Source: an uncultured Clostridia bacterium
Lineage (GTDB): Bacteria; Bacillota; Clostridia; Christensenellales; Borkfalkiaceae
Length of the DNA stretch: 5,569 nt
Reading direction: 5' to 3'
NCBI GenBank assembly: GCA_934254815.1
Contig: CAKQME010000029.1
Location: 1 to 5,569, forward strand
A program made the translations under genes and the position numbers. Positions 5,484-5,569 of the stretch are shown piece by piece; position 1 is the first letter of the stretch; each line of letters opens with the position of its first letter. The notes below the pieces were generated by a model that saw only the letters and a list, made by a program, of their open reading frames with translations, was not told the DNA's origin and did not search any database.

Positions 5484-5524
5484 GCTATCGACGAGATAGC
5501 GCTCTGGTAAACGGTACGTTTACC
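5484..5524 (+). other. Two adjacent perfect hairpins at the start of the P2 leader
   Basis: Hairpin 1 is GCTATC (5484-5489), loop GACGA, GATAGC (5495-5500). Hairpin 2 is GGTAAACG (5506-5513), loop GTA, CGTTTACC (5517-5524). Neither is followed by a T run, so they are not terminators. They would form at the very 5' end of the P2 transcript and could protect or shape a leader RNA. Confidence 0.6.
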
Positions 5525-5526
5525 TA

Positions 5527-5539
5527 TGCAGATTAAAAA
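5527..5539 (+). promoter_or_regulatory. boxA-like antitermination element in a putative rRNA leader
   Basis: TGCAGATTAAAAA matches the E. coli boxA TGCTCTTTAACAA at 9 of 13 positions. It is followed by TTGAATAGAAG, similar to the sequence after boxA in many Firmicute rRNA leaders. Its place after tandem strong promoters supports an rRNA-operon leader whose 16S gene would begin past 5569. The match is imperfect, so this is tentative. Confidence 0.4.
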
Positions 5540-5569
5540 TTGAATAGAAGAAAATGAATTGAAGCTATT

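Overview
The window looks like chromosomal DNA from a low-to-mid GC Gram-positive bacterium, most likely a Clostridia-type Firmicute. The grounds are strong AGGAGG-type ribosome binding sites, near-perfect TTGACA-N17-TATAAT promoters, a lipoprotein with bacterial collagen repeats, a COG2426-type membrane protein, a Cytidylate_kin2-type kinase and a very small ferredoxin-thioredoxin-reductase-like protein. This placement rests on gene content only; no taxonomic marker gene is present.

Left part (1-1214): a divergent pair. On the minus strand is the first 304 codons of a predicted lipoprotein that is mostly Gly-X-Y collagen repeat; it runs off the left edge. Its last visible third is encoded by a 45-bp tandem repeat (15 residues, five Gly-X-Y triplets). 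On the plus strand is a 69-residue XRE/Cro-type helix-turn-helix regulator. The 90 bp between them holds a textbook promoter for the collagen gene (TTGACA, 17 bp, TATAAT). Two matching inverted-repeat sites fit it closely: one fills the -35/-10 spacer and one lies at the predicted transcription start, 31 bp centre to centre. The simplest reading is a regulated surface-protein switch in which the small XRE protein represses the collagen gene and perhaps itself.

Middle (1215-5101): a perfect-consensus promoter drives a COG2426/PF06695-type membrane protein. A second strong promoter, whose -35 box overlaps that gene's stop codon, starts a tight four-gene cluster: cytidylate kinase-like protein, a 471-residue unrecognised protein with a soluble N-terminal half and about eight membrane segments, a Cof-type HAD phosphatase, and a 65-residue FTR-catalytic-chain-like cysteine protein. 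Gaps are 9, 2 and 0 bp, and an intrinsic terminator follows.

Right part (5102-5569): no convincing coding sequence. It contains A-tracts, two tandem promoters with duplicated flanking sequence, an AT-rich imperfect palindrome, two adjacent hairpins and a boxA-like element. This arrangement resembles the promoter and leader region of a ribosomal RNA operon starting beyond the right edge. That is an inference, since no 16S sequence is inside the window.
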